This document shows positions 19,492 to 27,993 of a stretch of DNA of 64,000 nucleotides, piece after piece. A program made the position numbers and the translations under genes. Location: positions 254,029 to 318,028 of the forward strand of contig JAHDQO010000002.1 of assembly GCA_018433765.1 (NCBI GenBank). Reading direction: 5' to 3'. The first letter of the stretch is position 1. Every line of letters starts with the position of its first letter. Under the pieces are notes generated by a model. It made no database searches, had not been told where the DNA came from, and was given only the letters and a program-made list of their open reading frames with translations. The stretch is from Tissierellales bacterium (GTDB lineage Bacteria; Bacillota; Clostridia; Tissierellales; Sedimentibacteraceae).

Positions 19492-20764
19492 TTTGTTCTA
19501 CCTCCGAAATATATTGTGTGTATTTCTCTCGTTCAGATTCATATATTATAGCATCAATATATATTTTTTGTTCTTCATGTTTTGTTTGCCAAATTTTTCT
19601 ATTATTTATTAACTCATGATATATTTCTAATTTATCATATGGTATTTTCATTTTACATTTCAGTTTATTACCATTTAATTTATTATCTACTTTTTCCAAT
19701 AATTCATGAATGTTTATCTTGTTTTTAGCTGATATATATATATTATCTGAGTTTAATTCACTTTTCTCATATAATAGATTTGATTTATCAATTTTATTAT
19801 AAACATTAATTATTGGTATTTCTTTGCAGATTATATTATTTATAATATCAATAGTTGTTTTTTTATTAATTAACAAATTTTCATCATTAATATCAATTAC
19901 ATGTAATATTATGTCTGCATATTTTATTTCTTCTAAAGTTCCTTTAAATGCCTCTATTAAATGTGTTGGAAGTCTTTTAACAAATCCAACTGTATCAGAA
20001 AAAATCGCTTCTTTACCACCTGGCAGTTTAATTTTTCTTAATTCAGTCTCAAGTGTAGCAAACAGCATGTTATGACAAAATACTTTTTTATCATCTTTAT
20101 TATCCTCACCATCTAATAAAGCATTTAGTAAAGTAGATTTTCCTGCGTTAGTGTAACCTATGATTGACACTATTGATATTTCATCTCTTAACCTATGTTT
20201 TCTTTTTGTTTCTCTTATTTTTTCAACTTTTCTCAACTGTAACTCAATATCTTTTATTCTTTTTAAGATGTGTCTTCTATCTATCTCAATTTTTTTCTCA
20301 CCTGGGCCTCTAGTACCAATACCACCGCCTTGACGTGATAAAGTTGTACCTAATCCCTTAAGTCTTGGAAGTCTATATTTTAATTGAGCAAGCTCTACTT
20401 GTAATTTTCCTTCTTTTGTTAATGCTCTTTTCGCAAATATATCTAAAATAATCATAGTTCTATCTACAACTTTTACACCAACAACTTCTTCAATATTATT
20501 GATTTGTGACCCAGTTAACTCATCATTAATTACAATAGTATCTATTTCTAGTTCATCGGTATATACTGCTATTTCTTCTAATTTACCTTTTCCAACATAA
20601 TACTTAGAATCTTGTTTATATCTTTTTTGTATAACAGATGATATAACAACACCCTCATCAGCTTTAACAAGTTCAGATAATTCATTAATATCATTAATTA
20701 ATTCATCATTTAGGTTATTATTATATATATCCAATCCAACGAGTAAACATCTTTCTTTATCCAA
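19484..20764 (-). CDS. hflX: GTPase HflX
   Basis: HflX is a ribosome-associated GTPase that splits stalled or hibernating 70S ribosomes under stress. The 426-residue protein has the N-terminal HflX domain with RLPRLKGLGTTLSRQGGGIGTRGPGE, then the G domain: GYTNAGKST (G1, about residue 204), DTVGFVKRLP (G3) and NKID (G4). It begins at TTG behind CGGAGG, and a sigma-A promoter precedes it. yigZ overlaps its 3' end. Confidence 0.95.
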   Translation of the reverse strand: MDKERCLLVGLDIYNNNLNDELINDINELSELVKADEGVVISSVIQKRYKQDSKYYVGKGKLEEIAVYTDELEIDTIVINDELTGSQINNIEEVVGVKVVDRTMIILDIFAKRALTKEGKLQVELAQLKYRLPRLKGLGTTLSRQGGGIGTRGPGEKKIEIDRRHILKRIKDIELQLRKVEKIRETKRKHRLRDEISIVSIIGYTNAGKSTLLNALLDGEDNKDDKKVFCHNMLFATLETELRKIKLPGGKEAIFSDTVGFVKRLPTHLIEAFKGTLEEIKYADIILHVIDINDENLLINKKTTIDIINNIICKEIPIINVYNKIDKSNLLYEKSELNSDNIYISAKNKINIHELLEKVDNKLNGNKLKCKMKIPYDKLEIYHELINNRKIWQTKHEEQKIYIDAIIYESEREKYTQYISEVEQIG

Positions 20765-20806
20765 ATTTTGCCTCCGATTTTGAAATAGTAATTATTACTT
20801 TATATT

Positions 20807-20835
20807 ATTATACTCAAAATAATTAATAAACACAA
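20807..20835 (-). promoter_or_regulatory. Sigma-A promoter of hflX
   Basis: Minus strand TTGTGT, 17-bp spacer, perfect TATAAT, about 40 bp before hflX. Confidence 0.65.
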
Positions 20836-20905
20836 AATAATTAGTTAGTTTTTATAATATCTTAATCTTGAACCACTTTCCATACATTTTTATAAGCAGC
20901 ATATT

Positions 20906-21544
20906 CTAATTATTTACCTCTGGTATCTCCATATAACTTTCCGGAACATCACCTACAATAACTACCTCTGCAATGGGTACATTATTAGTAACTTTTGTAT
21001 CTGTTGTTATTAAAGGTATAATAATTTTTATATCAACGCTTACAACTATAAATATTTTATATCTAGTTTGATTTATTCCAGATTCTTCAAATTCAGTAGC
21101 GTAATTAACTAAAACACTTCCTTGAGGAACTAAATCAAAATATAATTGTGGACCGTATTGTGATAATATTTGACTATTCAATGCTGAACCTAAGGGTATA
21201 ATAAACGATTTATTAGTTACTTCTTTTATATTTTCTTGTACTTTAATAGCAATGTTTGTTGCAAGGTTATTCATAATCAAAGTATTAGTTTTAAGCATAG
21301 CTATCTTTCCATTTTCATCATAATCAACCATAATTAAATCTTCCCTCATATTATTTTTTTCTAATTCACTTTTTATGGCTTCATTGATAGCTTGAGTTGC
21401 AATGACTTTTGCTTTAACTTCGCAAATTGATGTAACAGTAGGTTTTATATTTTTTTCAATAAAAACGTAAATATTAGTAACAATAAATAGTACTACAATT
21501 ATTATTATGTATATTTTAATTTTCTTTTTACTTTTATGTTTCAC
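20906..21544 (-). CDS. yunB: Sporulation protein YunB
   Basis: This 212-residue protein has one N-terminal membrane helix (about residues 9-28) and a long extracytoplasmic domain. The segments VKAKVIATQAINEAI, IPLGSALNSQILS and PQGSVLVNYATEFEESGINQTRYKI are characteristic of YunB, a mother-cell protein needed for normal sporulation in Bacillus. It starts at a GTG behind AAAGGTGA. It is divergent from the class A PBP gene, and the two promoters overlap. Confidence 0.9.
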   Translation of the reverse strand: MKHKSKKKIKIYIIIIVVLFIVTNIYVFIEKNIKPTVTSICEVKAKVIATQAINEAIKSELEKNNMREDLIMVDYDENGKIAMLKTNTLIMNNLATNIAIKVQENIKEVTNKSFIIPLGSALNSQILSQYGPQLYFDLVPQGSVLVNYATEFEESGINQTRYKIFIVVSVDIKIIIPLITTDTKVTNNVPIAEVVIVGDVPESYMEIPEVNN

Positions 21545-21574
21545 TTTTAATTCACCTTTTATTTGACTTATTAT

Positions 21575-21602
21575 ATAATATGATTAAATTTAATTAATTT
21601 GA
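21575..21602 (-). promoter_or_regulatory. Possible sigma-E promoter of yunB
   Basis: Minus strand TCAAATT (6/7 to the sigma-E -35 KMATATT), 13-bp spacer, CATATTAT (6/8 to the -10 CATACAHT). yunB is sigma-E controlled in Bacillus, which fits, but in AT-rich DNA such matches occur by chance. Confidence 0.35.
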
Positions 21603-21628
21603 CTTTTTTTACTCATTTTATGTATAAT
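21599..21628 (+). promoter_or_regulatory. Sigma-A promoter of the class A PBP gene
   Basis: TTGACT, 18-bp spacer, TATAAT, 30 bp before the start codon. The -35 overlaps the possible yunB promoter on the other strand. Confidence 0.65.
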
Positions 21629-21657
21629 AGACAAGAAATCTTTACAGGAGGTTTGAA

Positions 21658-24600
21658 ATGGCTAAGAAAAACAATAAAACTAAGAATAAAAGAAAATTTA
21701 GTTTAATAAGATTTTTACTACTGTTGATACTTATCGCTATCTTTGTAGCCGGTGGAGCTGTAATAGGTATAGTAGCAGCTTCTATAAAGAGTGCTCCTAA
21801 AATAGATCCAACAAAAATATTAACTATTTTAAATGAAAGTTCTGTTATAGTTGATGAAAATGGTAATGTTATCGAACAAATACAAAATAAAGATGGAAAT
21901 AGAGAAATTGTTGAACTAGATAAAATACCCGATTACCTAGAAAATGCCTTCATAGCTATAGAAGACCAACGTTTTAAAACACATATTGGAATTGATCCTA
22001 AAAGAATTATCGGGTCTTTATTCCACAATATAAAAGTTGGTGATTTAACAGCTCAAGGTGGTAGTACTATAACCCAACAGCTTGTCAAAAATTTATATTT
22101 GACTGGTTCAAAAGATTTTGATAGGAAGATAAAAGAGGCTTATTTAGCTATTCAGATGGAAAGGACATTGACTAAAGACCAAATTTTGGAATACTACCTT
22201 AATACAATCTCATTTGGAGGATCGTATAAAGGAGTTCAAACAGCAGCTTTTACGTATTTCTCAAAAGATGTTAGTGAACTAACATTAGCTGAAAGTGCAT
22301 TAATTGCTGGTATACCTAAAGCTACTTCTACATATAAACCGTATAAGCAGATAAAAAGTAGTGAAGATGGCAATATAATTGAAGAAGATATAGTTGGATA
22401 TGTTTATATTTCAGGAACAAAGTATACATGCGTATTTAATGAAGCTTCTGTAGAACGTCAGAAATTAGTCTTAGCAAAAATGTTAGAATTAGGATATATA
22501 AATGAAAATGAATACAATGACGCTTTAAGTGAAGACATTAAATCTAATTTAAAACCAGGTCAGAGAAAAATAGAAGGTATATCTTCACATTTTACTGATT
22601 ATGTTAAGCAACAAGTTATTAAAGATTTAATGGATGAATATAATTATTCTTATGATGATGCTGAAAAATATCTATATACTGGTGGTTTAAAAATATATAC
22701 TACTATGGATGTTAACATCCAGCAAACACTTGAAGATTCATATGATAATTTTGGTGAACTATTAACAGGTAAAGATTTATCTAATGTAAAAGATCCTATT
22801 GTTCAAGAATGGAAATCTTTTAGATGGACTTATAATGGTTCATCTGGTAATTTAGATAATAATTACAATATTTTAAACGAGACAGGTCACGTTTTATATT
22901 TTAAGAAAGAAAACATACTAGATGAAAATAATAATATTTATTTAACCAAAGATGAATATGAATACGATGATCTTGGAAATTTAACTATAGACTCAAAGAA
23001 ATTTAGTATATATTCGGATTTTATAGATGTGATAGATTGCTATACAATTGATGAAAATAAAAACTTAATTTCACATAGTTTAAAAGCACTTAATATTGGT
23101 GAAAATTTTGAACCAGTATCTGTAAAAGGTACAAAAGGTAGTTTTAAGATTAGCAAAGATTACTTACAAACAAAAGATGATTTAATATTCGATTCTGAAA
23201 ATGGTATTCTCATTAATAAAGATTATTTTTATTATGATGAAAAAGGCGTTACTCAACCACAATCAGCAGCTATTATCATGGATTACCGTACAGGTGAGAT
23301 TAAAGCACTTATTGGTGGAAGAAATATTGATGAAAGCATGTCATTTAATAGAGCTATAAATGCTACAAGACAGCCAGGTTCTACTATTAAACCTTTAACT
23401 GTATATTTACCTGCACTAGATAATGGTTATACAGCTGCATCAATTATTGATGATATTCCGAGGTATAATAAAGATGGTAATAGATGGCCAAAGAATTGGT
23501 ACGAAGGCAGAGCTGTTAAATATAGAGGTCTTACAACATTAAGAGAATCTGTAGAACAATCGGTAAATACAAATGCTGTAAATATGCTTGATATGATAGG
23601 AATTCCGCTTTCACAAGAATATTTAGCTAAATTTCATTTTATTGATACAACAAATCCTGAAAATGATAATTTTGTAACTAGAGAAGAAAATAGAGCTTAT
23701 AATGACGTTAATCTAGCATCATTAGCACTTGGAGGATTAACCAAAGGATTTACTCCTATAAATATGACTGCAGCATATGGTGCTATAGCTAACAATGGAG
23801 TTTATGTTGAACCTATTTGCTACACTAAAGTCGTTAATCCTGATGGAAAAACAATTTTAGATAAAACTCCTGAGAAGAATATTGTTGTTTCACCACAAGT
23901 TGCTTTCATAATGAAAGATATACTTAGGACTACAGTTACTCAAGGATTGTCACATAATGCTAAACTTCCTTCTAATATGAAAATTGAAGTAGCTGGTAAA
24001 ACTGGTACTACTCAAGATAATGGAGACATTTGGTTCATGGGATTTTCTCCTTATTATGTTGGAGGTATTTGGATAGGTAACGATAATTCGCAATTAAGGT
24101 TATCCGAAGGTAGTGGATCAACTGCAAGATTGTGGGGTGAAATCATGAAGGTTGTTCACGAAGGATTGCCTCCAGCTAATTTTGAACAAGTTGATGGAAT
24201 TGTCAAAATACCTGTATGTGTCCAATCTGGTAAATTACCAACCGAACTTTGTAAGTTAGATCCTAGAGGCAGCCAAATTAGACAAGAGTATTTTGTTGCA
24301 GGAACCGAACCTACAGAACATTGCGAGACACATGTAAAAGCAGAAATTTGTACCGGATCAAACTTATTAAGGAATCCTTATTGTCCTCTTGATCAAGTTG
24401 AAGAAAGAGTGTTTATCAATAGAAAGGTTCCATATGACCCAGCAAATTATCCAAATGTAAGAAATAGCAGCTATGAAGCAAAAAAACAAGCTAAAGCTTT
24501 ATACGATCAAATATTAGAAGAAATAAGTATGTCACCCGGAAATATATCTGAATCTGATATTAAACAAGTATATGGTAATAAAATTCAATTTGAAAATGGT

Positions 24601-24900
24601 AAAATTGTAAAAGTTAATGGTATTTCAGTTAACGACTTAAGTTATACTCAAATGGTACCTGAAGATTATCAATACCAACTTCCTACACAAATTTGTACTT
24701 GGCATAATCAATACCATTGGTATCAATGGTTAAATGAGCAGGATTCTACTACTGATCAAGGAATAGGTGATGATGATCCAGATGATGATTCAACAAATGA
24801 AAATGATAATAATAATGAAGATGAAGATAATGATGAAGAAGACGATAGTAATACAATAGAAAATGAAGATGATGAAGATCTTGAAATGATTACAAATTAG
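21658..24900 (+). CDS. Class A penicillin-binding protein (PBP1A type)
   Basis: This bifunctional peptidoglycan synthase has 1080 residues. A membrane anchor (about residues 15-42) is followed by a GT51 glycosyltransferase domain with EDQRF (catalytic Glu102) and GGSTITQQLVKN at 134-145. A linker of about 250 residues leads to a transpeptidase domain with S575-T-I-K578, S635-V-N637 and the KTGTT motif starting at K781. The C-terminal 50 residues are almost entirely Asp, Glu and Asn. The ATG has a strong CAGGAGG. It is one of three plus-strand genes and is monocistronic between its own promoter and terminator. Confidence 0.95.
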   Translation: MAKKNNKTKNKRKFSLIRFLLLLILIAIFVAGGAVIGIVAASIKSAPKIDPTKILTILNESSVIVDENGNVIEQIQNKDGNREIVELDKIPDYLENAFIAIEDQRFKTHIGIDPKRIIGSLFHNIKVGDLTAQGGSTITQQLVKNLYLTGSKDFDRKIKEAYLAIQMERTLTKDQILEYYLNTISFGGSYKGVQTAAFTYFSKDVSELTLAESALIAGIPKATSTYKPYKQIKSSEDGNIIEEDIVGYVYISGTKYTCVFNEASVERQKLVLAKMLELGYINENEYNDALSEDIKSNLKPGQRKIEGISSHFTDYVKQQVIKDLMDEYNYSYDDAEKYLYTGGLKIYTTMDVNIQQTLEDSYDNFGELLTGKDLSNVKDPIVQEWKSFRWTYNGSSGNLDNNYNILNETGHVLYFKKENILDENNNIYLTKDEYEYDDLGNLTIDSKKFSIYSDFIDVIDCYTIDENKNLISHSLKALNIGENFEPVSVKGTKGSFKISKDYLQTKDDLIFDSENGILINKDYFYYDEKGVTQPQSAAIIMDYRTGEIKALIGGRNIDESMSFNRAINATRQPGSTIKPLTVYLPALDNGYTAASIIDDIPRYNKDGNRWPKNWYEGRAVKYRGLTTLRESVEQSVNTNAVNMLDMIGIPLSQEYLAKFHFIDTTNPENDNFVTREENRAYNDVNLASLALGGLTKGFTPINMTAAYGAIANNGVYVEPICYTKVVNPDGKTILDKTPEKNIVVSPQVAFIMKDILRTTVTQGLSHNAKLPSNMKIEVAGKTGTTQDNGDIWFMGFSPYYVGGIWIGNDNSQLRLSEGSGSTARLWGEIMKVVHEGLPPANFEQVDGIVKIPVCVQSGKLPTELCKLDPRGSQIRQEYFVAGTEPTEHCETHVKAEICTGSNLLRNPYCPLDQVEERVFINRKVPYDPANYPNVRNSSYEAKKQAKALYDQILEEISMSPGNISESDIKQVYGNKIQFENGKIVKVNGISVNDLSYTQMVPEDYQYQLPTQICTWHNQYHWYQWLNEQDSTTDQGIGDDDPDDDSTNENDNNNEDEDNDEEDDSNTIENEDDEDLEMITN

Positions 24901-24905
24901 AATTT

Positions 24906-24942
24906 AAAAAATCCTCTTTAATTATAAGGAGGATTTTTTTTC
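24906..24942. terminator. Bidirectional terminator between the PBP gene and spoVAE
   Basis: ATCCTC and GAGGAT arms are flanked by an A-run on the left and a T-run on the right, so the structure can end transcription in both directions. It sits in the 41 bp between two convergent genes. Confidence 0.8.
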
Positions 24943-25295
24943 TATTTCATTTTTGGCTTAAAAACCATAGCTACTATGTATCCAAATAATATTGCTGCAC
25001 CAACTCCTGCAGAAGTTTTCTTAATTCCACCAGTAAGAGCTCCTATTAGTCCACTTTTAGCTGCTTCTTCAACTGCACCTTTTGCTAAAGTATTACCAAA
25101 CCCAACTAGTGGAATAGTAGCTCCTGAATAACCGATTTCAACAACTTTTTCATATATACCTAAATAAGATAATATTACTCCAGATACAACAAATGATACT
25201 AAAATATGTGCATTATTGAGTTTTGTTTTATCAATAAGTATTTGCCCAACCACACAAATTAGACCACCAATGATAAAACTCATTATATAATTCAT
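24942..25295 (-). CDS. spoVAE: Stage V sporulation protein AE
   Basis: This 117-residue membrane protein of the SpoVA channel moves dipicolinic acid into the forespore and out at germination. It has about four hydrophobic helices and the conserved segment ATIPLVGFGNTLAKGAVEEA. It matches the short AEb-type protein that accompanies SpoVAC and SpoVAD in clostridia. It lies 14 bp after spoVAD with a GGAG ribosome binding site. Confidence 0.92.
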   Translation of the reverse strand: MNYIMSFIIGGLICVVGQILIDKTKLNNAHILVSFVVSGVILSYLGIYEKVVEIGYSGATIPLVGFGNTLAKGAVEEAAKSGLIGALTGGIKKTSAGVGAAILFGYIVAMVFKPKMK

Positions 25296-25309
25296 ACTTC
25301 ATCTCCTTT

Positions 25310-26311
25310 TTATGAAGAAATTCCAACAGCATGTGATATGCCAGGTATCGTTTCACCTTGCTGACATATGGTAGGTGAATGTAAAGCACCTGTAGCAGCA
25401 AAAAGTAAATTTCTAAGCTTCTTCTCTTTAAGAAGCTTATAATAATATGAGCTGAACACAACTGCTGAACAGCCACATCCACTACCACCTGCATGAACAT
25501 CTTGCTTTTCTATATCATATATCAGCATTCCACAATCTTTATGCCTTTGATCAATATTTATTTTTTCTTTTTGGAGTATCTCATCAGATATTTTTTTACC
25601 AATACTTCCTAAATCGCCAGTTACAATTTCATTATATTCTACAAGATTCATTGTATCTATAAGATTCTGCTTAATAGTATCTGCTGCTGCCGGAGCCATT
25701 GCAGCACCCATATTATTTACATCAGACACACCTAAATCAATTATTTTTCCAAATGTAACATTTTTTATTTTTGGCCCATTACCATGATTGCTAAGTAAAA
25801 CAGCACCTGAGCCTGTAACAGTCCATTGTGAAGAAAGTGGTCTCTGTCCTCCCATCTCTAATGGTGCTCTATACTGCCTTTCAGCTGTACAAAAATGACT
25901 TGATGTTACACAAATAATGTTTGAAGCAAATCCACCATCAATTAATAAAGACGCTAATCCCATTGTCAATGCCATAGTAGAACATGCTCCATAAATTCCT
26001 ATAAATGGAATGCTTAAATCTCTTGCAGCATAAGATGATGATACAATTTGATTTAATAAATCCCCTGATAATATTAGATCAATTTCCTGTGGTTCTATTT
26101 TATTATTTTTGATAAGATTTTCTACTGCTTTTTTTTGGAGCTTTTGTTCACTCTTCTCCCAACTTTTTTCTCCCCAAGAACTATCATCTATAATCATATC
26201 AAAATAATTACCTAGTGGACCTTCTCCTTCTTTAGGTCCAACAATTGAAAATGTGTCTTTAATTACAACATCACTTGAAATTAAAAAAGTCTGTTTCCCT
26301 ATTTTTTTCAT
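25310..26311 (-). CDS. spoVAD: Stage V sporulation protein AD
   Basis: SpoVAD is the soluble, thiolase-fold DPA-binding subunit of the SpoVA complex on the outside of the spore inner membrane. The 333-residue protein shows IYGACSTMALTMGLA, the GAVLLSNHG segment and the C-terminal HAGGSGCGCSAVVFSSYY motif of the family. It is nearly contiguous with spoVAC (3-bp gap) and spoVAE. The three-gene C-D-E set is the standard clostridial version; SpoVAA, AB and AF are absent here. Confidence 0.95.
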   Translation of the reverse strand: MKKIGKQTFLISSDVVIKDTFSIVGPKEGEGPLGNYFDMIIDDSSWGEKSWEKSEQKLQKKAVENLIKNNKIEPQEIDLILSGDLLNQIVSSSYAARDLSIPFIGIYGACSTMALTMGLASLLIDGGFASNIICVTSSHFCTAERQYRAPLEMGGQRPLSSQWTVTGSGAVLLSNHGNGPKIKNVTFGKIIDLGVSDVNNMGAAMAPAAADTIKQNLIDTMNLVEYNEIVTGDLGSIGKKISDEILQKEKINIDQRHKDCGMLIYDIEKQDVHAGGSGCGCSAVVFSSYYYKLLKEKKLRNLLFAATGALHSPTICQQGETIPGISHAVGISS

Positions 26312-26314
26312 TTA

Positions 26315-26755
26315 CTAACCCCCTATTATAAGACTTAACAAGCCTACTATCATGGAACTGCAGTATCCAAAAACAAGCACTGGACCAGCTATTGTAAAAA
26401 GTTTAGCAGCAGTACCCAATACAAAGCCTTCTGTTTTAAACTCTAAAGCAGGAGCAACTACAGAATTTGCAAATCCTGTTATTGGAACTATTGTACCAGC
26501 TCCTCCCACTTTTCCAATTTTATCATATACTCCTAGCCCAGTTAATAACGCTGAAGTACCTATAAGAATTATTAATACTATAGTTCCAGCTTCTTCACTG
26601 CTAATCCCTGCATTCATAAATAAATTTTTAATAATTTCTCCTATTGTACAAATAGTACCACCAAATATAAATGCATATATGGAATTAACAAAACAGTTAT
26701 TTTTAGGAGTATGTTTTTTCACAACTTTATCATATTTTTTTTCATTATATTTCAT
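26315..26755 (-). CDS. spoVAC: Stage V sporulation protein AC
   Basis: This 146-residue integral membrane protein is thought to be the mechanosensitive pore of the SpoVA DPA channel. It has a short positively charged N-terminus, then about four helices with the conserved stretches YAFIFGGTICTIGE and GGAGTIVPITGFANSV. It follows a 39-codon ORF by 12 bp and is the first recognised gene of the spoVA unit. Confidence 0.93.
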   Translation of the reverse strand: MKYNEKKYDKVVKKHTPKNNCFVNSIYAFIFGGTICTIGEIIKNLFMNAGISSEEAGTIVLIILIGTSALLTGLGVYDKIGKVGGAGTIVPITGFANSVVAPALEFKTEGFVLGTAAKLFTIAGPVLVFGYCSSMIVGLLSLIIGG

Positions 26756-26767
26756 TTAATCACCTTT

Positions 26768-26887
26768 TTATAATAATACAGCTTTTTCAGGTATTTTTTT
26801 TATTGAATTATCTATTGTACTTCCAACAGCTATCAAAGAAATACTTAAAATTAAAATTAATACAAGAAATATTATTTTCTTTTTCAT
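26768..26887 (-). CDS. 39-residue hydrophobic peptide ahead of spoVAC
   Basis: This ATG frame of 39 codons encodes MKKKIIFLVLILILSISLIA followed by a polar tail ending KIPEKAVLL. It has a good GAGGTG ribosome binding site 5 bp before the ATG and stops 12 bp before spoVAC. The product would be a single membrane helix with a short outside tail; no family is recognised. It occupies the place where sigF would be expected (after spoIIAB), and a possible forespore promoter precedes it. It could be a translational leader for spoVAC or a small spore membrane protein. Confidence 0.6.
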   Translation of the reverse strand: MKKKIIFLVLILILSISLIAVGSTIDNSIKKIPEKAVLL

Positions 26888-26903
26888 AATTTCACCTCGT
26901 ATA

Positions 26904-26932
26904 TAGTATTTGCAATTTTATTTTTTACATTC
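26904..26932 (-). promoter_or_regulatory. Possible forespore (sigma-G/F) promoter of the spoVA unit
   Basis: Minus strand GAATG (fits GHATR), 17-bp spacer, AATACTA (6/7 to CATNHTA), 16 bp before the 39-codon ORF. spoVA is sigma-G dependent in Bacillus. Confidence 0.4.
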
Positions 26933-26935
26933 AAT

Positions 26936-26964
26936 AAAAAAAGACACACATAGTGTCTTTTTTT
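26936..26964 (-). terminator. Terminator immediately after spoIIAB
   Basis: AAAGACAC-ACATA-GTGTCTTT with an A-run before and a T-run after; symmetrical, so possibly bidirectional. It separates spoIIAB from the spoVA unit and leaves no room for sigF. Confidence 0.85.
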
Positions 26965-26977
26965 ATAAATTTTGTAA

Positions 26978-27412
26978 TTATTTTTCTTTTTTTAAGCCTA
27001 TTATTTTTCTTAGTATAATCTTAGTTCCTATACCTTTTTCCGATAAAATAACTAACTCATCCATGAATGTTTCCATTACTGTAAATCCCATACCTGAACG
27101 TTCTAATTCAGGTTTTGATGTATATAATGGTTCTCTAGCTCTTTTTACATTTGGAATTCCTACTCCAAAATCTTCTATGATTATTTCTATAAGATCTTTT
27201 TTTATTCTGCATTCTATAATCACTTCACCTACAGAATTTTCATATCCATGAATTATAGCATTTGTTACTGCTTCAGAAACTACTGTTTTTATATCCGATA
27301 TTTCCTCAATTGTTGGATTTAATTGAGCACAAAAAGCTGCAACTGCTGCTCTTGCAAAAGATTCATTTGAAGAATAACTCGGTATTTTAAGTTTCATATA
27401 ATTTTTATGCAT
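26978..27412 (-). CDS. spoIIAB: Anti-sigma F factor SpoIIAB
   Basis: SpoIIAB is a GHKL-fold protein kinase and anti-sigma factor that holds sigma-F inactive and phosphorylates SpoIIAA. The 144-residue sequence has the N-box [13 protein letters not shown] (about residues 46-58), the G1 box EDFGVGI (about 80-86) and the very conserved [20 protein letters not shown]. All marks of a working kinase are present. It lies 9 bp after spoIIAA. The next gene should be sigF, but a terminator follows 13 bp after the stop. Confidence 0.96.
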   Translation of the reverse strand: MHKNYMKLKIPSYSSNESFARAAVAAFCAQLNPTIEEISDIKTVVSEAVTNAIIHGYENSVGEVIIECRIKKDLIEIIIEDFGVGIPNVKRAREPLYTSKPELERSGMGFTVMETFMDELVILSEKGIGTKIILRKIIGLKKEK

Positions 27413-27421
27413 AACATCCCC

Positions 27422-27727
27422 CTATTTACAATTTATTAATTTTGTTATACCGCTCATATTTAAAATTCTTATGACTTTATTATTTGCATTTTGTATTTCT
27501 AATTTTCCATCCCTCGTTTTAGCTGCCTTATATCTACCTATTATAAATCCTATACCAGAACTATCAATAAAATCTAGTTTTTCAAAATCCATTACTATAT
27601 TTTTAAAGTTATTATTTTTATATTTTCTATCTATTTTTTTTCTAGCTTCAGTTGCTGTATGATGATCTAGCTCTCCACTGAATTTTACAAACAGTTCTTG
27701 TCCATTATCGTAAATCTTTAAGTTCAC
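27422..27727 (-). CDS. spoIIAA: Anti-sigma F factor antagonist SpoIIAA
   Basis: This STAS-domain protein frees sigma-F by binding SpoIIAB when dephosphorylated. The 101-residue sequence has GELDHHTA near residue 18 and the phosphorylation motif DSSGIGFIIGRYK in the middle, with the phospho-acceptor serine intact. The start is a GTG behind a very strong AAAGGGGGG. It is first of a two-gene unit downstream of rnpB. I could not find a clear sigma-H promoter in the AT-rich 190 bp upstream. Confidence 0.95.
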   Translation of the reverse strand: MNLKIYDNGQELFVKFSGELDHHTATEARKKIDRKYKNNNFKNIVMDFEKLDFIDSSGIGFIIGRYKAAKTRDGKLEIQNANNKVIRILNMSGITKLINCK

Positions 27728-27921
27728 ATTATCCCCCCTTTGTAAATATTTTAATACTTATTTATATTTTTTTCTTTATCTTATTTTGTCCCAATTTGTT
27801 TTTTTTTATACGTTTTTGAAAAAAATAATTTTTTTATTTTAAAATTCAATAACTAGTAAACTAATTAATATATAAAATTATATCAATAGTATTATTATAT
27901 AAAATTAAATAATAAATTCAA

Positions 27922-27970
27922 ATAAAAAAATAAGACGTAGACAAAATATATAATTTGCTATCATCTTATT
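27922..27970 (-). terminator. Terminator of rnpB
   Basis: Minus strand AATAAGA pairs with TCTTATT, with TAG/CTA and CAAA/TTTG pairs inside, and is followed by seven T. Together with the promoter at 28336 it delimits the RNase P transcript. The remaining 190 bp to spoIIAA are A+T-rich with nothing else I can name. Confidence 0.6.
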
Positions 27971-27993
27971 AAAAATTACTTAAATTTTGAATT

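Noticed and set aside
25231..25500. Minus-strand frame of 89 codons across the spoVAD-spoVAE junction
   Set aside because: It overlaps two confident genes in another frame and has no ribosome binding site or recognisable product.
27728..27921. Sigma-H promoter for spoIIAA
   Set aside because: No AGGA-type -35 at the right distance from a GAAT -10 could be found; only general AT-rich sequence.
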